A DNA stretch of 20,450 bases from a virus. The stretch covers positions 1 to 20,450 of IMG/VR virus record IMGVR_UViG_3300026257_000035, one strand, 5' to 3'. A program made the translations under genes and the position numbers. The notes below the pieces were generated by a model. The model worked only from the letters and a program-made list of their open reading frames with translations. It ran no database searches and was not told the DNA's origin. Below are positions 12,001 through 15,000 of this stretch, piece after piece (the first letter of the stretch is position 1; the number at the start of each line of letters is the position of its first letter).

Positions 12001-15000
12001 GTTGCTCATTAGCATCAATGATTCCGTCACTATTACTATCCTGGACCTCAAAGATAAGAGGATAACCTTCAATCTCAGTCGTTAGGACATCTGCTTCCTG
12101 GTTAGGTTGACGATCAACATCGATGTCAACGTTGACATAAGGATCTCTATACCTTACAACGTTTTGTGGAATATTTTCCTGAGTTGCACCTTGGGTAAAG
12201 TTCCATGGATCAGGCAGTGAGTTAAACTGAGGACCGAGGATATATGGGAATTCTGCAACACCTGCTTCAGATGCATCAATAGTAATAAAGTATGCATAGG
12301 TGCCATCAGGATATTGAGGTGTCTTACAGAAGCGACCATTATAGTTGTCAAGATCCCCAGACTGGAAGTCGTACTCATAGTCAGCAACAAACGATCCAGC
12401 AGGATATGAATCCAGTGCAGGTCCATCAATACGGGCAGGATTTGGATTAGTTGCTAGATCATAGACAACGTTATCTTTTAGTTTATATGAAGTGCGAAGT
12501 CTTCTGATTCCGCTGTTTTGGTCAGTTGGGTCAATGTAACCATAGGGACCGTAGATTGGGTTACCATCGTAAGCCCAACCCAGAATAGGAGAGTGCTCAT
12601 AATTAGATGATACCTCTTGAAATTGTTGTGTTACAGCATTAAGGAAGACGTTATCGCCAACCACATAACGAAGCTCTTTAGGATCACTGAGGTGAGCATA
12701 CTCACCACCAAACTGGTTATTCAAACCAGTAAAGACGTATCCTCGTGCTCCATCATACTTAGCAGTAAGATCATACTGAAGGTTTTTATTCCACTCAAAA
12801 ACTTGTGGAGTAAACTCAGCAAAGTCACCGACAGACTCAAGTCTGACAGTAGTAAGACCTTGGGTATATCCAATACCTTTGTTGCTGATCTCAACACTAA
12901 GGACTCTACCTTTGTCTTCACCAACAGTGCCGATAATTGCTCTTGCAATAGCACCAAAACCATCACCATTGATTACAATGGTGGGAGCAGTAGTATATCC
13001 ACTACCTGAGTTAATGATAGCGATAGAAACAATACGACCATTGATAACAATGGGTTGTGCCAAAGCACCTTCACCAGAGTTAACTCTAATGCTAGGCAAC
13101 TCAGTGTAACCACTACCATTGGCAGTGATACTGACACTCTGTACAGGACCACGGACATTTGCAGTTGCCTCAGCACCTGTACCGCCGCCACCAGTAACTG
13201 AAACGCTAGGTTGTGAGGTATATCCAGTACCTGGTTGCTCAACCAGGATTTTAGTGACACGACCACCCGTTACGATAGCTTGTGCAGTTGCTCCGATACC
13301 ACCACCACCAACGATGGAGACTAGAGGAGATTCTGTATATCCGCTACCTTCTACAGTAACAACAAAGGAAGTCAGACTACCATTAACAACAACTTCACCA
13401 GTAGCACCTGTACCACCGCCACCAGTAATTTCCAGAGCAGGTTTGGATCCTGCATCATAGTCTTGACCAATGTTAGTAACAGTGATGTCAGTCAGAGGAC
13501 CGAATCTAACAAAGTCGCCAGACTTGTATGCCCAGATAGACACACCATTCACCCAAGCACCAATCGAGGTGTTTGCTGAGATATCTTGACGCTCAGAAAT
13601 GGTTTGGACAAGTCTGGGGAATCTAAGCAGTTTACGCTGGTTACCAGGAATCAGTGCCGAACCTGTGAAAGGACCCACCCTATAATTGGGTAGACCAGAG
13701 GAAGCAACATAAACATGATCATCATTAAAGAAGGAGTTTTGGATATTTGTTGTAAACTCACTAACAACACTGTTGATTGAATTGACATCAGACTTACCTC
13801 TGTTTAGGTCCACAGAGAGAAGAATGTTACCTTCAGGAATGATCTCTGTGGGAGTATTGATCTGGTATGTGAATTGAAATGCATCAATACGAGAAGTAAC
13901 GGTAAAGGTGCCGTTGAATACAACAGGGTTAGCACCATAAATCGTCACCTGATCGGATACCAGTAGACCGTGTGGGTTACCACAAACAACAGTAGCAGTC
14001 TGGTTATTAACACCACCAGGGGTGATACTGGTAACCTGAATTAGTTTCTTAACGTTATACAGCCAGGAAGACAGTCTTTCATCTTCATCTGAAGATCCAA
14101 GTTTAGCAACCTTTAGTTTGTCGCCTTGCAGATAGTAAGATCCAGTATCCTCCAGGATAGTTGTACCTGCTTCTGCAATACCAAGCACTCTGAGTTTACA
14201 CTCAGCAGATGTGCCCTTATTGACATATACAAAGATTTCAGAGAATATAATCGTGCCAGGATCCCAGTCTTCTACAACACCATTCTGTGATCTGGTGCAT
14301 TCGATAAACTGGTTAAGTGATTTCTCTTTATACTGTACGATTTCCTGATCGTTAATACGAATGGTGCCGTTTCTTTCTGGCCATCCAATCGTGGAGTCAA
14401 CGGTAATAATCTGACCAGTTGTAGTCAACGGCTCAACTAGAGTCGTCTTATAAGGAATGATGAAACTACCAGTTAGCGTCTCTTCAGAGATTGCCAATTC
14501 GTAGATAGTGTCCTTACCTTCAATAATGGTAATAACGTTTTCAATCAGAGCATTTGCTGCCTTGACACTAAGGTCAACAGAATCAGCATACTGGATAAGT
14601 TGTGAGTCAATCAGATTAGCAGGGTCACCTGAGATCAACTCAGCACGCAGCACCGTGTCAACAACCCATGCTGCAGCAGATGGTGAGATGATTTCTTCAC
14701 GGGGATAGTAGATATCCACCTGCTCGCCAAACATGATCTTAAACAGATACTGTGTAGCAAGCTCAGTGCCTTTACTAATGTAAAAGTCACTAATACTCTT
14801 AATTACTTGGACTGGATTGATTACAGAATAATCAATCTTAATATTGGGAAGATATTGTCTTCTAAATTTGTCAAAGACTTCTTTGATAAACAAAGAATCT
14901 AGGTTAATAACTGTAGATGCTGCAGGGTGAGTAGACTGACGCAGTGCTGCTTCACCTGCATAGATCTCATTATGGAGGATGTCATATCCAACAGCACCAG

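Noticed and set aside
12721-13266. Overlapping long frames on both strands in the 12.7-13.3 kb region, possible overprinted genes
   Set aside because: These fall exactly in GxGY cluster 2, where GGT/ACC-rich repetitive codons suppress stops in several frames. No ribosome site or distinct motif is present.
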